From Poronia punctata (taxonomy: Eukaryota; Ascomycota; Sordariomycetes; Xylariales; Xylariaceae), in NCBI GenBank assembly GCA_022579005.1, contig MU401564.1, positions 1 to 64,000 of the forward strand: a stretch of DNA of 64,000 nt, in the 5' to 3' direction. Under the pieces are notes generated by a model. It saw nothing but the letters and a program-made list of their open reading frames with translations, had not been told where the DNA came from and searched no databases. Position 1 is the stretch's first letter, and every line of letters begins with the position of its first letter. The position numbers and the translations under genes were made by a program. Below, in pieces: positions 1-14,208 of the stretch.

Positions 1-1
1 C

Positions 2-93
<92 letters not shown>
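1..93. repeat. (CAA)n trinucleotide microsatellite at the window edge
   Basis: About 31 uninterrupted CAA units begin at the first base, so the array probably extends beyond the window. No open frame links it to a recognisable protein downstream, so it looks intergenic rather than a polyglutamine or polyasparagine tract. Confidence 0.95.
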
Positions 94-1967
94 CCAAGTA
101 TGCCTACGTGATGTTGTACGCCTGTGTAAAAAGCAAGGTGTAACCACGGAGAAGTGTGCCGCGTTCTATGAAAGCAACAGGTTAAAAACAACTTGGTTGT
201 AGGTATCCTTCTTATACTTGGTAGCGATTTATTTGGTCCTTGTGTCTTTGCTTGTGCTACCCTGCGTATATACCAAGTTATTAAGAATAGAAGTCAAGAG
301 GGCAGGATGAAAACTGATGAGCAGGTTTGTACTCTAGATATTGGTGTTCTAATCTTGTTACTTTAAACAAAAAGATGGAGGCATAGCTACAGCGATAAGC
401 TGAGACCTAGAATAAAAGATAATCATCAACTCTATCTTGACCTCTTGTCATAATACCTAATACTTGTACATTTATGTACTGCGTAGATCGACTACTCGTA
501 TTAGGTAGATATTGTAGTGCTTATGAGAAACTTGAATTAAGAAAGTATTAACCGTGATCGAGTACAAATCTACCCACATATATAAACCCACAATTCAAGT
601 CAAAATATTGGAAATCTTCAGCTGGCCTCTTGTCAAAAGACTTTGCCAGATCTGGACATCTCCATTCTTCTGGTTGACTTTCCTTCTTTCTCCATTATGC
701 TAAAGATGTGGTGCGTCAATGTCAGTGGTCGAGAGGAATGATGCCAAGATGTCTCGGGACGGTAAGAAGCTTGGAGAGATCAGAAACCACCTAGACCAGA
801 CCCTGTACGTAGGTAGGTACCGTATCTACGTACACGTACGTATACCTATTTGTGGATTTCTGTAACGATACAGCGTGTCGTACCGTCCTTGAATAAATAA
901 CATTACCTGGTGGAGAAGGATTTGTTCTTGGCTTTTCTAACAAAGTGCAGAATTTATCCGAGATAGATTTCGACGTCGTCCGCTGGCCGGGCTCTCTTTT
1001 TGATATACGTATATTGACGACATCAACACCTACTCGCGGCGACAACATCTGTCATTTACAGCGATTATTATTAAACTTGACAGTTTTTCTACCTCATCTT
1101 CAGGTGACCTTGGGTTTTCCTGCTTCTGGGTTTTAAAGATGGAAGATGTTAGGATTCCGTTGTTCGCGCACTTCTAGAATGAAAATTGGCAAGGTGTAAA
1201 AGTCAAAGTTCAAGCCCCCATCGTCTCCCTCCCCTCCGCTTAAGCATTCACAGCCTAAACCTAGACTACTTGTAGACAAGAAAGCTTTGTGAGGTCCACA
1301 CACATCTTGTAACGTAATATTACTAGAGATCTCCCGTCACAAGACCGGCATTCGCTTCCCGGAAACGTCTTTGCATGTTTAAAAAAAACCTTTAAAAGCA
1401 CTTACACTTACTTACAGACTTACACTGTGTAAAAGGAACGACATCTTTTGCGCGGCCTACTCTCAAAGTAGTCCTGAAAACTGCTTTGTTTAGGTACGAG
1501 TAAAGGATTAGTCTAGATATTCTAGACGTTGCCTATCTAGATTGGAATTATGTAAGAAGGCAAATTGTACGAGTATGTATATACTTTTGATCCGACTGAT
1601 ACGATCTAGATAAAACGTAGATCTACAATATGGTTTGATCTTCTTACAATCAACGATTTAGATACCTACTAACCTAGTTGTAGACGTACATGTGCATCCT
1701 TTACTGCGTATATATTTGCTTTTTTTTTTTTTTTTTTTCGTCTACTGTTTCCCTTTCTAGGACGCATTCTCGCCTTTCATTGGCCACACAAGGTTCGGAA
1801 GGCCGCTGAGACTTGAAAATATTGCTTTCCAGTTAACCTAGATAATGGGATTTGCTTACAAAAGTAAGCACGTGGTTAATAAACTGTCCTGGAGGACCAT
1901 CTCAAGCAGTATTTTTTGAGGTTTGGTTTGCTACGGTAGTTTTATCTAGACTTAGTAAAAGTGAGTT

Positions 1968-1986
1968 GGGGGGGGGGGGGGGGGGG
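1968..1986. repeat. Poly-G tract (19 G)
   Basis: An uninterrupted run of 19 G in an otherwise AT-leaning intergenic stretch. It is one of several long G or C homopolymers in the window; the exact length in the organism is uncertain because such runs sequence poorly. Confidence 0.85.
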
Positions 1987-3566
1987 AAAGAGCGGGACGT
2001 TCAAGGCACTTCACCCTATAGTGCTCATGAACCCCCGCGTTCTACTTCTGTTCTAGAAGCCGTTTGGAACGTATTTTGCATCGTTGGATAAGAATTCGAC
2101 CCTGTCGCGTCATGATAATGATTTTGATCGGCTTACCCACGTACACAAGTAATTAGATGGACACATTATTTCTCCATTATTCCTATTTGCATCATCATCA
2201 TTGTCACCATCATGATCATCTGTGGATCCAATCACTTGATTAGATTTACCCGCTAACTAAACTCCCCAGATCTTATTGGATTTCAGATGAAATGAGCGAG
2301 TTGCGTATCGGGTAAGTGACGCGTTAGTATGTATGTATGTATGTAAAAAATAAAAAAAAGGAGATCGCGTTTATAATCTCCAAAAAAGATTTTGTTTTTG
2401 GCTGTGCCTTGCGGCGAGGCCGAATATGGAAACGATAGACCATGCGGGTTGTGGCTAGCGCTATCACATACAGTAATTACTTACCTAGTGGTAACCTTAC
2501 CAACTTGCATAAATACGTTAGGTACTTGGGTAAAATCCAAGTCCTACAGGGAGGGTCCTGTTAGGGGGTAGTAGGTAGGTATTACTGATTTTAGGTTGTT
2601 ATTACCTATCCTGCAACGTAATTACGTTAGTGACATTGGTTAGTTTAGACTCCCTTGGAATGTATCTTGGACATTGGCAAACATCCCCGGACAGGGCCGG
2701 GCCGGGTGGGTAGGTAAGTAAGGGAAATGTCAGTACTGTACCTACCTCTGGGCAGTGGGCGCAAAGGCAAGCGAAAATCCCCACCTTGTCGAAACTGACC
2801 ATTCTTGTCAACACCGGTCGACCGGATAATGGATGGTTGGCAGGTTTGCTCACGCGCGCAAAAAGAAACTGTGGGGTTACCAGGGATTATCAGAGTGGGT
2901 AGGAAGGCCCGCTAACGCAACGGAAGTTTTCTAGAAGGCTAAATCGAAGGAGTGGAGCTTTCATCCTTTGAGCGGTAATCCCTGGTGGCGCGCCTGTCTC
3001 CAGTTTTTGGGAAGGGGGGCAGTGGGTAATTAAGTACCTTATCTTTATTTGTACCGGACAGTGCAGGTGGTGCGTGCTCTGGGCATCACTACGAGTAGAA
3101 CACAGATAATATTTCAACCACATATATCCCTAAACAGGGTCATCGAACACCTACCTAACGGTTGCACTGCACCTGATACGCCAAGCAATCCTTCGAACCA
3201 AGTGAAGAGGGCATGAAAAGATACCCATCACACTGAAGTGACCTGCGACAGCCAGAGGTGTAGGTACTAGGTAGGGGTGACAGGTATGTGTCCTTGGTTG
3301 TAACCGTTGAATAGCCTATCTACGAGTACTGCCCAAGATACATATCCCCACCCAGATGATGATGATTCATTACAAGGATTATGTACCTTGTCGAATTTGG
3401 GGGCCAAGCGTGTACGTGTAGGAGAAAGAACTTTTGACATGATGCGTAGCCCTATCTAACCCTCCAACCCTAGGTGATAGGTACATACCTGACCTAATGA
3501 TGACAGGAGTGACGGGGTAACAAACAATATGTAGAGTAAGTAAGTATCTCGTGGACGGACGGTACT

Positions 3567-3594
3567 CAGACAGACAGACAGACAGACAGACAGA
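3567..3594. repeat. (CAGA)n tetranucleotide microsatellite
   Basis: Seven tandem CAGA units within an intergenic stretch, with no coding association. Confidence 0.9.
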
Positions 3595-6581
3595 CCAAAA
3601 GACAGCCAACAGCATACATCCTGTCTAGCTTACGTTAGGTATTTACCTAATAAGCACAGCCAGAAAAACCAGGGGTGGGTTCTGCCGGAAACGCATGGCA
3701 GACAGGGATATGGGGACTACCTTGACCTAACCTTAGTGCTTATTTCTTAGACCCTTGTACCGGAGAGATAGAAAGCCGATCGACTGGGCGTTTACTTTTT
3801 CCAAGTGTGAAGACAGCAAAAGTAAGACAGCAACACAAAGTACCTATTCCAGGTACCTAACCTACCTTTGTAATAGGTTAGGTACATTGGCTTTTTTATC
3901 CACCACACACTTCGGTGTCCTACTAGGTACACGTATATGTAAAAGTGTACATAGGCTGTGCAGTCTTGGCATTAAAACAGCAGCAATCATGAGGCTCTGT
4001 CTGTCTTATGTTTCTCCAAAAAAGCCGATTCCTACCCCTATCTCCTACAGCAGGTCGTCTAAAGCAGCGATCGGGGGGGGGGTTTGCTCGAGAACTGACC
4101 AGGTAACATTAGCAAAGGATACCTACCTTACCCCTGTGGTATAACAACCGACGTGACAGCTTCGATCGGGGCTTCGAAAAAAGCTTCTGTCGTAATGGGA
4201 GGCGCTGCCATGGCCCGGCCCAGTCTCAGAACACATGGAAGATGGGGTTGCATTGGTAGGTTGACCCTTTCGTAATCCTTAGCCACCTACCTACCCTTGG
4301 CCAATATGTCCAAAACATTTCCTTACCAAAAACCTTGCTTCTGGGCTCACACAGATCACCTATGACTTGAGCCGAAGAAATTGTCAGGGGTATTTTTTGC
4401 CGTCGATGGCTTAAAAGGGAGAGATTTCACGACGTTTGCTAATTATTCGCATAGGGCTGACTGGCTAGAGGACTTTTGCTTTGAAACACCGGCTCATATG
4501 GCAAGGCAAGGCAAGTCGAACCGACTTTTGCTTGTAAGCACTTATTAGTCTAACTCGGGTAATTAAATGTCAAGACCAAGTTGACAACTTGCCAAGACAT
4601 AAATACATGTACAGTAGAATTGATTATCCACATAATATGCCCGTTTCTCTGTTTGTCCTGATATCTTGTCAGAGAATGTTTGGCGAGTATATACATTACG
4701 TGTACATACCTAGAAGTAAGACGATATATTTACTAGTGCGACGACTTTACAAAGCGGGACCCTAAAAATATAGGTACGTAACGCGTAAACGTTGGACCCC
4801 GGATGATTTCCCCATGTAAGCAGATATCACCCTAGCAGAGCCCTAGGACTTCCTAGGTTGTTTGGATGGTATTATCAACTGTAAATTATCGGTTAAGTTG
4901 GCAATGGACGGGTGAGGAATAAGTACGTGTAGGTAATAAGTGTGAGTGGGTATTTGCACAGAAGCAAGCCTGTGGCACAGACAGCGCCAACCACGTGTCT
5001 TTTATACCTCGAGAATAATCAAGGGATCAAGTTTTTACTTGCGTGGAAAGCAGTAACTACAAAGTACGTAAAACGGCTTGGCGACGGTGACGATGTCGAC
5101 GACCACTTTCTTATTATAGTGGCAGCCTTATGACCAAGGGCAACTAGAATAGAATAGAATAGACCAGTACCACTCTTGAGAAATTACCCGAATCGCCTAA
5201 CACTTCCCCCTTTGCTGATGATGAATGAATGAGAGTCAAGACCGCATCCTTTTTCCGAACAGGGTCGTCTGCAAAATGGGAGTACGTAGTGCTTCCCCCT
5301 TATGATTTGCTCTGTGATTCGTCGTACCAAGTTGCAAGTGCAGCCTATCGCAGTACAGAATGGCGTCAGGAGATGGAAATTACATGGTAGGAGTTTCTAA
5401 ACTTAGAAATGAAAAGGGCCCTGATAGTGCGGGTGTGTGCGAGAAAAGCCACATGCGACGAATACGTACCTACCCCACACCTACAACCAACTCCCCACCC
5501 ACATTCTTTTCCCGATATTACACGGTACAACCAATCAAAGCCATATGTACCTCGTGTAAGTACCATGTAATTATAGGTATTGCAAGGTGCTGTGGCATTC
5601 CTTGCGATATGATTGGTCATTATACGCCTTACAAAGGACTAACCAATATGCAATAGAAGGTCTCTGCATAAGGAAATCAGTCAATATTATGTATGAACCG
5701 CTCAATCAATCAATTAATTAATTTCATTCACCGAGGTGGTTTTCATAGTATGTAAGATCTAAGGATTGAAGGAATCATGATTGCCGGTTTTGAATTCATG
5801 TCTATATGTTTACCGAGGATCTTTTGTTCCTTGGAGATGAGAGAAGCCCTTGGCGGCATGAGATGAGATGATACCTACCTTACCTTACCTTACCTCGAAA
5901 TGGTCTTTCGTCATGCTTTGTCAAATGAATTATGGTAGGACATTTTGTGCAACTGAGATGTTGTTTCGCCTTGAAAAAAATACGAAGCAATATTTCGGAT
6001 ACCTAACAGGACATCTGTGTAAGCCCGGGGATTCACACCCCTTTTATCTTGTCTCCGAATTTGTAACCCGAAACACTCATCTCAATCTATAAAAGAAAAA
6101 TAAGGCTCTTTTTGCCGCACTCTAGTATGTACGTACGCGTACCTTGCACGCAGTAGGTAGATAGAAGCCATGAGCCTCTCCCTAGTCATGTTAAGTTTAA
6201 GTAATGACAGTGTTTTCCGATTAGTCATGGCAAGAAGGGAAGGCGTGAAGGACCATGCATATCTAGTAAATACTAAGTAGAGTGACGGGGAGAGCGTGTG
6301 TGAGATGAAAAAGTGGATGCCGTATATAGTAGGAGAAAACAGAAGATAAGACGGCATATCGTCCGCCGCCAACCTTTGCTAAACACACCAAGGTTTAGGC
6401 GACGGAGACAACGACGACGACAGGGTGGGGTAAATGCGTAAGGGAGAGCGCGCATCTTCGTTCCACCTTTGCAGGCTTAGCCTTGACTAGCTCGCGATGG
6501 CTTCAATAGCTTCGGCAACCGCAAACAGACAAGCCCCAACGTCTGGCAACACCCCATGACTGTCACTGGTGCGCCCCAGTC

Positions 6582-6604
6582 TCGGCGGCGGCGGCGGCGG
6601 CGGC
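6582..6604. repeat. (CGG)n trinucleotide microsatellite
   Basis: About seven CGG units followed by a CGCG run. The arginine-rich frame across it has no other coding features. Confidence 0.85.
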
Positions 6605-9600
6605 GCGCGCCCACCCAAGAACTTTCTGCAACCCGCATCTATCTAATAATTACCTACCTCCATCTAGACCCACTGGTAGGCGTTTCCCCCCCCCCCCCCC
6701 CTCCATCCCTCGTCTCCCTTTACTGCATTCAGAAACGTGGCTTGAGCATTAGCGTCGTGGGAGTGGACGAAGGGGGATCTCTAGATAGACGATAGACAAG
6801 CTAACTTGAGTAAGAAGAATCAAACAAACAGTACGTAAAACGAAACACCATGTCCCGTTAAACCGGTGACCACATTCTTTGGGTCGAACCGTTGCTTCGT
6901 TTCTAAAGGGTTCAGACATGTTAGTTTCGTTGTAGATGACGAGTAAGGAATCTGCGTGGCGCATATGTCAAAAAGCCATTCATGCTCGCTTGTTCGCTCT
7001 CTGTTTTTAACTTTTTTTTACTCTAATATTTTGCTTATTCTCAAACTGTACGAGTACGTATCATGCCATTTTGGCGCGACCCGAGGCCATGGAAACTTGT
7101 AAACAAGCATGCCTGCCTGCTAAGTTGCATGATGACATGGCGCCATTATAAAGAAGAAGAAAAAAAGAAGGCTCAACGGTTTAAAATACTACTATATGCA
7201 GTAGACGGGCTTATACGCATTCTTTTTAGACTTTTGAGTAAGCTGCGCCTACAAGGCACGGAGAAACAAACAAACCTGACCTGCAGAGATAAACAAACTA
7301 CTACCGATTAATTCCCTACAACCGAATATCTTGTTTATGTAACACAATGGTACTATGGCATCTCCTAAAAGCAAAATGTGAAAAAAGTACGACTCATACG
7401 CTTTAGGATTCCTATCGTCTGTTTAATTAATAGGTCAGATGTTGATGTTGACATCCTAGACTCTTTTTATAAACTCTCCGAAACAACAGGGCCCTAATAT
7501 GGTTTTTTGGTTCTCCGTTACTTTACCGGCAAAGACTTTTATACTTTATTATAGGTAGGACGAAATAGATCGGTCTCAGTTATCGGAAGGAATATATTAT
7601 TAGAGAGAGTTATGAACCTACTTACGTTATGAAACATGGAAGATGAACCAAGCATAAAAACTGGACTTTGAACAATACCTACAAGCATAAGCATGAGCGT
7701 GGCAGACTAGGATAAAAAAACTTGTCTCACGTGTTTTGCTGGGAATTGGGAAATGCAGGGGCCAGCAACAGCAGATCAAAAGGTGTATTTTAAGTACCAT
7801 GCAGGACTTTTAGGGAGACACTCGAAGCTACATATAGTAGTACATACGCTACCCGAAGGTGATTACCTGTGCAACAAATGAATATTCCGTATGAGTACAT
7901 GCTTGGTACGTGTGTAAAGATATTGTCTACAAGGGCATAATGTAGATTGTGCACCCGACAGACATGCGCAAAGTGGTTTAGTAATATATAATGGCCGGTA
8001 TATAGGCAAGTATAAAATATTGACAATACTACATACAGCGCTTATGTGTATTGTGTCTCTGGCGACTTTGTAGTATTGTAAGTACATATAAGTAGCTTAA
8101 AGCATCCGCGAGGGGACAACTTGTAAAAGATGGAGACCTACACGTACAGAGCTATTCCAGGAAGAGCCTATACTACGGGATCCCGGACTTTAGCATGTTG
8201 TACTATACCTATATCGTCTTATCCTTGTACCGTAGGGCATTGGTAGGTAGAGAGGGCCGTCCTAGGGGCCAGGCTGCAAGGGGGGTGCGGAATGCTCGCG
8301 CTCTCTTGTCATAACTTTGCTGGACAGTTGAGGTAACCAAGATGGTCTGTGGTCGTCACAGTATTGGCCCCCATTTTCTACGGGAATACTTGAATAATAC
8401 ATGATAAAATGGGGTATCGGACAGTGCAAGAATATTTGAGACGGTGGTACACACACCCACTGGCAGGGGGAAACACGGTCATCTCTTTGTGCTCTCCAGA
8501 GTCCAAGGTGACGCAGACAGGTACTTGTGTAGGTATCTAGAGAGAGAGATGTGATGGACTTTGTCATGCCAGGGGGGTTGCGGGGAGGGGGCAGTTTGTC
8601 AGTCTCCGGCTCAGAACCCCACATCCCATCACCACTGCAGTTGAATTACTGGTTGTGCTGGGTACATACTATCTTCATTGCTTACATGCCTAGGTTACTC
8701 ACACGTACTTTTCTGGCTGCCTCTAGCAGTATGCTGTGTGAGGATGTATTATTTTATGTCAGCACAAATATCTATTAATTTTGTTTATATATCTGGTACA
8801 TTATGTTGGCCGCGGTAACCCCTGTTACGAAATACCTACCCGTACCTATATAAGTAAGTAGTACCTACTTCTCTTGTGTAGGTATCTAACCTTACATGTA
8901 CACGTATGACAGGAAATACCTATTTGTAGATCTTTTCCGGAACTTTCGTATCTGCCAATATTAACAAAAGTACATACCCCAAACATTCTTATCCTGATAG
9001 CCTACAACAACTATCTAAACTATCTACAATACAGCATCTTACCCACCCCCAATACAGGAAGCGTGTTTTGCAGTTTGCGAACCAGAGAAACAGAAAGCTT
9101 TTACACATAGCAAGAGGAACGTTGTTCGCACTTGCATTTCCAAGGCAAAATTCGGTAGTCCATCTACAGGTTTCTGTTTTTGGAACTGGGGTATTCTCAT
9201 CTATTCGATTGGTGGCTAGCTTTGTTGAAGATCGTTTCAACAACGTCGCCAATGGGCCGCTGCTACCTTGTTGCTTGCGTCCTGGCTCCTGGATGGTTGG
9301 AGTCACCGTTGACGCACCCTCCTGCCTGCCATACAGTGCAGAGTGCAGAGTGCAGAGTAACTCGAAGCAGATAACCCCAATAAAGCGGTCAAGTGCTTGG
9401 AAGGTTTCGCTCACACACATATCAAGAGGAATTATTAGACACCCGATACTCAATGTATGTATTACTCTCTGCAACAGTTTACGAGTATAGAACGAGCGAC
9501 CTGACGGCCTCCCCTAGTGTTATGTAAGATACAGTAAGAGATGGTCTTCTAAATACTGTACGATAGTATTCAACAATAGGCACGTACTTGTACTCACAAG

Positions 9601-10508
9601 CAGTAGCTACTCTTGCTATATACCGGTAGTCTAACCTAGACAAGTGCTTTTTGGCCTTGGAGCAAGAGTAGGATCAAGAGGAAATGTACTCCAGCTACAT
9701 ACTTAATGTAGCTAGATATCCCTAAACGAAGGGGATAAGTCTCAAGGTATCCAGTAGGGCCTACCTAATCTGCTACCAATATTCTCCGTACGTGTGTACA
9801 TCTCCGGCATCAGAGGGAGCCGGGTGTCCTCCACCGCTCCATCGTTCAGGTTCATACCGCAAGGAACGCTAGACGGTACTGCTAGTGGGACAGACAGTAG
9901 TGGTGACAGGCGCCCATGCAAAAAGTAGACAAGCGCATACGTGCTCCTTCCCCTCCCCATACAAAAATATGCAAGTGTACGTAGTACATAAAATTGGTAC
10001 AGTACATCAGTACTTCCAAGAAACTATCTCAGGCGGCCCCATTCCTCTTCTGTAACCCATGTACATCCACAAAATCCCTGTCACTTGCTTCGCTGTTCTT
10101 GCTGGGAGCCCCCCCCCCCCTGTGCTGACCCAGAATTATAAGAGAAAGAAAGGACAGGGGAGGGGGGGATACGTACCTTTCAAGGTACATTTCATTGTAT
10201 TTCTCAGAACCCCTGCTTGTTACCGTGAGCTGGCTCGCGGTATCCGCTCGATCTCCTGCCCTACGACCCACTCGTAGATGGACTAGATCCCGTTAAGAGA
10301 TGCCCACCCTACTGTTGCCAGACAGAATGCGGTTCTCGCTAGTTTACGCTTGTATAATAGGTATAAGACCTGGAGCCCCCAACATCACCACCAAAGGGAC
10401 CTCCCCTTCGTCAACAGTTCCGCAAACTCACTAATTGCAACGACCATATTCGACAGAGATTCTCCTCGTCTGACGTTCGTTCCATGTGTATATAAGTATA
10501 TACACAAC

Positions 10509-10517
10509 TATATAAAG
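10509..10517 (+). promoter_or_regulatory. Possible TATA element upstream of the zinc-finger gene
   Basis: TATATAAAG lies about 465 bp upstream of the chosen start of the zinc-finger gene, inside an alternating TA-rich segment. It could be a core promoter if the mRNA has a long leader, as regulator genes of filamentous fungi often do. It could equally be simple TA-rich sequence. Confidence 0.25.
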
Positions 10518-10981
10518 TATATATACACACGCGCGCCAACACTTGTTCACAAGGACGTCGACCCGAAGGAATATATACCCGAATTTTGCTTCCTCACTAT
10601 CGCCATCCCCTCCCGCTCGTTAGCCGTTATCAAGTGGGACTTACTCAAGTATAAGAAGACGGAAGGAACGAACGGGAAAAGAACCCACATATACAGAGGA
10701 ACTACCTACATCGCAACAACGACTGGCATCTTGCGCCTGTCTGCTTCGATAACTCTCGGAAAGCTCTTCATAATACATACACACGCACTAAACGTCACGT
10801 CGTTTCTCTAGCCTTTGGAGGGTCCGCGGCGCAAATGTGAGATTTTGTTCTCCCTCGGTCGTCGTTGTGGTGTTTGTTAATACCTTTCAGCCTTTACGTG
10901 GATGGAACTGAGTGGGTTCCAACTCCAAGCGCGCCTTCCAAAAGCTCGAATCATCGCTTCAGCGCATCCTCGTCACCGGTT

Positions 10982-13303
10982 ATGATGGCGTTGGCATCTC
11001 ACCAGTCGTACAAGATGTTCCGGCCGGGCCATGAGCAACAAGATTTCACCCTGTACCCCGATTCCGCCTCGAGAGCTGGCTATCCGTCGCCTGTAATAGA
11101 CATGAGCATGAGCCCCGGTGGTGGTGGTGGTGGTGGTGGTGGTTATGGCTTCTCCCGCAGCCCACAGGACGAATACACATCCAACCCCGCGTACGACAGC
11201 AGATCGGTACACCCCGACATGAACAGATTCATCTTGCAAGGCAGAACATCACCGGGCCTCTATCCTGACGATGGCGAGTTACGGATACCACCATCCAACC
11301 TGTCGACGACCTCGGCACCGTCGGCACCTTCTTCGACGGTTGGCTCCCCCAGCTCGAATCACGACCAGCTCACTTACATGCCCGACTATCCTCAGTCGGG
11401 TATGAGTGTCAACCCGGGCATCGTCGGCTCGGGTGAGTATTTTGCGGGAACCGAATATTCGGCGTTTACCGGCCCAGGTATGGAAGATTTCACCACCATG
11501 GCCTTTGACAGCAAATCAACATTTGTTGGTGAGTCGGCGCGAATCTCTAGTAGTGCAGCCAATTACCTTGCCTACCTATCCATGTGTAATTCCCTATACC
11601 CGATGCGCGTACCCTTCTTTTCTTTTTTTGCTGGTTTCCCTAGGTTAGGGCCTTCCCTCCCTATCATCCCGTCAAATTGCAAGTCTTGGAAAAGTTGCAT
11701 TGACAGGGGGTTTTGTTTTGTGGGGCACCAATCAAGTGATTTGGTTACAGCGGACTACTCCGGCGGTAACTCGCCTAACACCGGGACCGGGTAGTCCCAA
11801 TATGCGCTATAGCCCTGTCTGCGCCCTCTATCCGACCCGCTTTTCTTCACTGCCACTCCGATTGTGCGAGGCCTCTCTTTTCTTTATCCCTTGATGGACT
11901 CGAAGACCGCTTCACACATACAATGTAACTAATGACGTATCTGTCTAGATCCGTCACTTATCCATCCAGAGATTCGGGGTTCTATGGCGCCTCCAATGTC
12001 TGCATACGACCATCACAACGGCTACTCGCCTCAGAACCCCTATCCCCATTCCCCTGCCTTGTCCGGCCCGTCGTCCCCTGCACCTGGCATGCGTAATGGG
12101 AGCCAGAGCCCGTACATGCATACATATCACCAGCAGTACAGTCCCTACGCCATCCCCCCACCCACGGGACGGCGGCCTAGCATCTCGTACCAGTCACACA
12201 GCTCGCACGAGTTTTCGTACAACAGTGACGAGACGGAGAAGAAGCAGAGGTGTCCCCACCCAGACTGCGGCAAGACGTTTAAAGATCTGAAGGCACATAT
12301 GCTTACACATCAGACCGAGAGACCGGAGAAATGTCCGATCCAGACGTGCGAATACCACGTCAAGGGCTTCGCTCGCAAGTACGACAAGAATAGGCATACG
12401 TTGACGCACTACAAAGGGACAATGGTGTGCGGCTTTTGCCCCGGGTCCGGCTCGGCGGCCGAGAAGTCGTTTAACCGCGCCGACGTGTTCAAGCGTCACC
12501 TGACAGCCGTGCACGCGGTGGAACAGACGCCGCCCAACAGCCGCAAGAAGACGCCTCTTACGGCCAACGGCGACAAGAAGTTGACGGGCTATGCGCCGGA
12601 TGCGACAGGAAAATGTTCGACTTGCTCGGCCACCTTTTCCAGTGCACAGGACTTTTACGAGCATCTTGACGACTGTGTTCTCCGCATTGTCCAACAGGAG
12701 GATCCAGCCGAAGCCATCAACGCCCAGCGTCTGGCCGAAGTCGAAGACGACAAGGACGTGCAGCAGACACTGGAGAAGAACCAGATGCGCCTAACGTCGC
12801 AAAGTGCCTCGCATTCGGACGAAGAAGAAGAGGACGACATGGGCGAGGATGACGACCTACTGGACGAGGCGGCCCGGGCGGCTAGGAAGTTGACGGCACC
12901 GGCTAAGAGGAAGGGAAACCCGGTGAATGGTGTACAGAAATCACGGGGCATGACACATTCGCGCGGAGGGGTCCCACTCTCGACAAAGACCAAGGGTCGC
13001 AAGAATAGGCAAAACTACCCGTCATCGTGGGGATTCGACAAGGGCCAGATGACGATGAAGAAACGTGTCCTCGCCGTATTCGACGGTCCACGCCGTCTGG
13101 CCAAGGACGACATGATGCTCTCTACGGAGCATGAAGTGCGCGTCAAGCTATCGGACGGTAGATCTTACGTGACGGATCTCGACGTCGAAACGATGAAGCG
13201 TGCTCAAGGATTCCTCGACGCAACTCCTCAAGAGAAGGGTATCTGGATCTCGGACGACCCTACAGAAGAGGACATGGCACGCATGATGGAGATGAATGGA
13301 TAG
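10982..13303 (+). CDS. C2H2 zinc-finger transcription factor, two exons
   Basis: Exons 10982-11528 and 11949-13303 give a 633-aa protein. The donor is GTGAGT and the acceptor TCTAG; the split codon restores STFV-DPSLIHPE in frame. Residues 1-280 are a Pro/Ser/Tyr-rich, largely disordered region with a poly-Gly run encoded by GGT repeats. Three C2H2 fingers follow at about residues 284-371 (starting CPHPDCGKTF, CPIQTCEYH and CGFCPG). A fourth CxxC...H...C module sits at 404-424, then an acidic stretch and a conserved-looking C-terminal segment (GFDKGQMTMKKRVLAVFDGP). This is the layout of a nuclear DNA-binding regulator; the target genes are not visible. I chose the tandem ATG at 10982 because the frame upstream of it (from 10865) looks like leader. 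I do not recognise a named orthologue. The 420-bp intron is long for this window. Confidence 0.88.
11529..11948 (+). other. Unusually long intron (420 bp) of the zinc-finger gene
   Basis: GTGAGT donor and TGTCTAG acceptor bound 420 bp, whereas most introns in this window are 40-125 bp (the two long RPL17 introns are 189 and 213 bp). The exon 1 frame stays open until 11794 but loses the composition of the flanking exons, so I read it as intron. Retention would truncate the protein before all zinc fingers. Confidence 0.7.
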
Positions 13304-13685
13304 TAAAATCAGCTAAAGGGATTACAAATACATGATTCCCTCTCCCTCTTCCTCTTTTCTTGGCCACTCTCTAGCCTACTACACCCTATCCTACCCTACC
13401 TACCTTATAACAACATCTAAACAACGCATAACCGCAAACAACACCTCTCTTCATTCTCAAACTTGGAAGAAAAAAAGGGAAGAAACCACTTTTCGACGAC
13501 TGAAACGATCAAAACGGATATAGAAAGCATGACCGGTGTGGGAGAGAGAAACAGGGTCTTGGATTATATATAAATATGTATATTTGAACAAACATATTAC
13601 GGGTTCGAAAGCATGCAATGGGCGTCTGGTATTCAAATCATCATCATTTTACAACATTTTACTGGGAGCTTTTGAGGGAAACCGG

Positions 13686-13708
13686 ACACACACACACACA
13701 CACACACA
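13686..13708. repeat. (AC)n dinucleotide microsatellite
   Basis: About 11 AC units in the probable 3' region of the zinc-finger gene. Confidence 0.9.
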
Positions 13709-13859
13709 AACACAAAGGGGGCTTGTGTTTTCTTCGCATCAAGGGTTATTATTATTTATTGGGAATTTTGCGAAATCGAGGAATAATCTGGTATAGGAGG
13801 GAGTTTTTTTTAATTGGGGTGTAACAAGACAAGAGACCTGTTTCCAAAGTTGATTGAGG

Positions 13860-13869
<10 letters not shown>

Positions 13870-13890
<21 letters not shown>
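13870..13890. repeat. Poly-G tract (21 G)
   Basis: A run of 21 G directly preceded by a T run. The exact length is unreliable in short-read assemblies. Confidence 0.85.
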
Positions 13891-14203
13891 TTTGGCAGGC
13901 CGTTGCTACATATCCGGGAAACATAACAAAACTGATAGACAGTTTTTTGTATTATTCGTTTTGTTGTCTTGTTAAAGATACCCTGATTTGATGTATGTAA
14001 GAATACCATGTCTTGCGTGTTATAAACTTTACTTGAAGAAATACTAAAAACATTCCCTGAATTAACTAGAACATTGATATTTATCCCTGTATATAAAAAG
14101 GTTATTTATTACCCTACCTCCGTGTATCCCTAATCCTATTGTACTCTAAGTCTCTAACCTTATGCAACTTAATACTTCCATGTACCTATGTAATAATAAG
14201 AGA

Positions 14204-14208
<5 letters not shown>

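Larger units (their letters stand above)
94..10981. other. Long intergenic region without a recognisable gene
   Basis: Nearly 11 kb with only short unrelated open frames (longest 161 aa, unrecognised) on both strands. It carries homopolymers (T run at 1720-1738, G run at 1968-1986, C run near 6687-6702), a CAGA tetranucleotide array, a CGG array, and repeated TACCTACC and TACGAGTA words. The last several hundred bases are probably the promoter and 5' leader of the zinc-finger gene that starts at 10982. I see no transposon ends, tRNA or rRNA gene here. Confidence 0.6.

Noticed and set aside
8989..9490. Overlapping frames of 161 aa (-) and 140 aa (+) in the left gene desert
   Set aside because: No recognisable motif, both strands are open at once, and there is no splice or start context to prefer either. 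Likely chance frames in a locally less AT-rich patch.
10350..10811. 153-aa frame upstream of the zinc-finger gene
   Set aside because: Composition is that of AT-rich leader with TATATA runs, and no family is recognised. More likely promoter or 5' UTR.
12194..12694. 166-aa frame antisense to the zinc-finger exon
   Set aside because: Shadow of the coding strand; it reads the zinc-finger codons in reverse.
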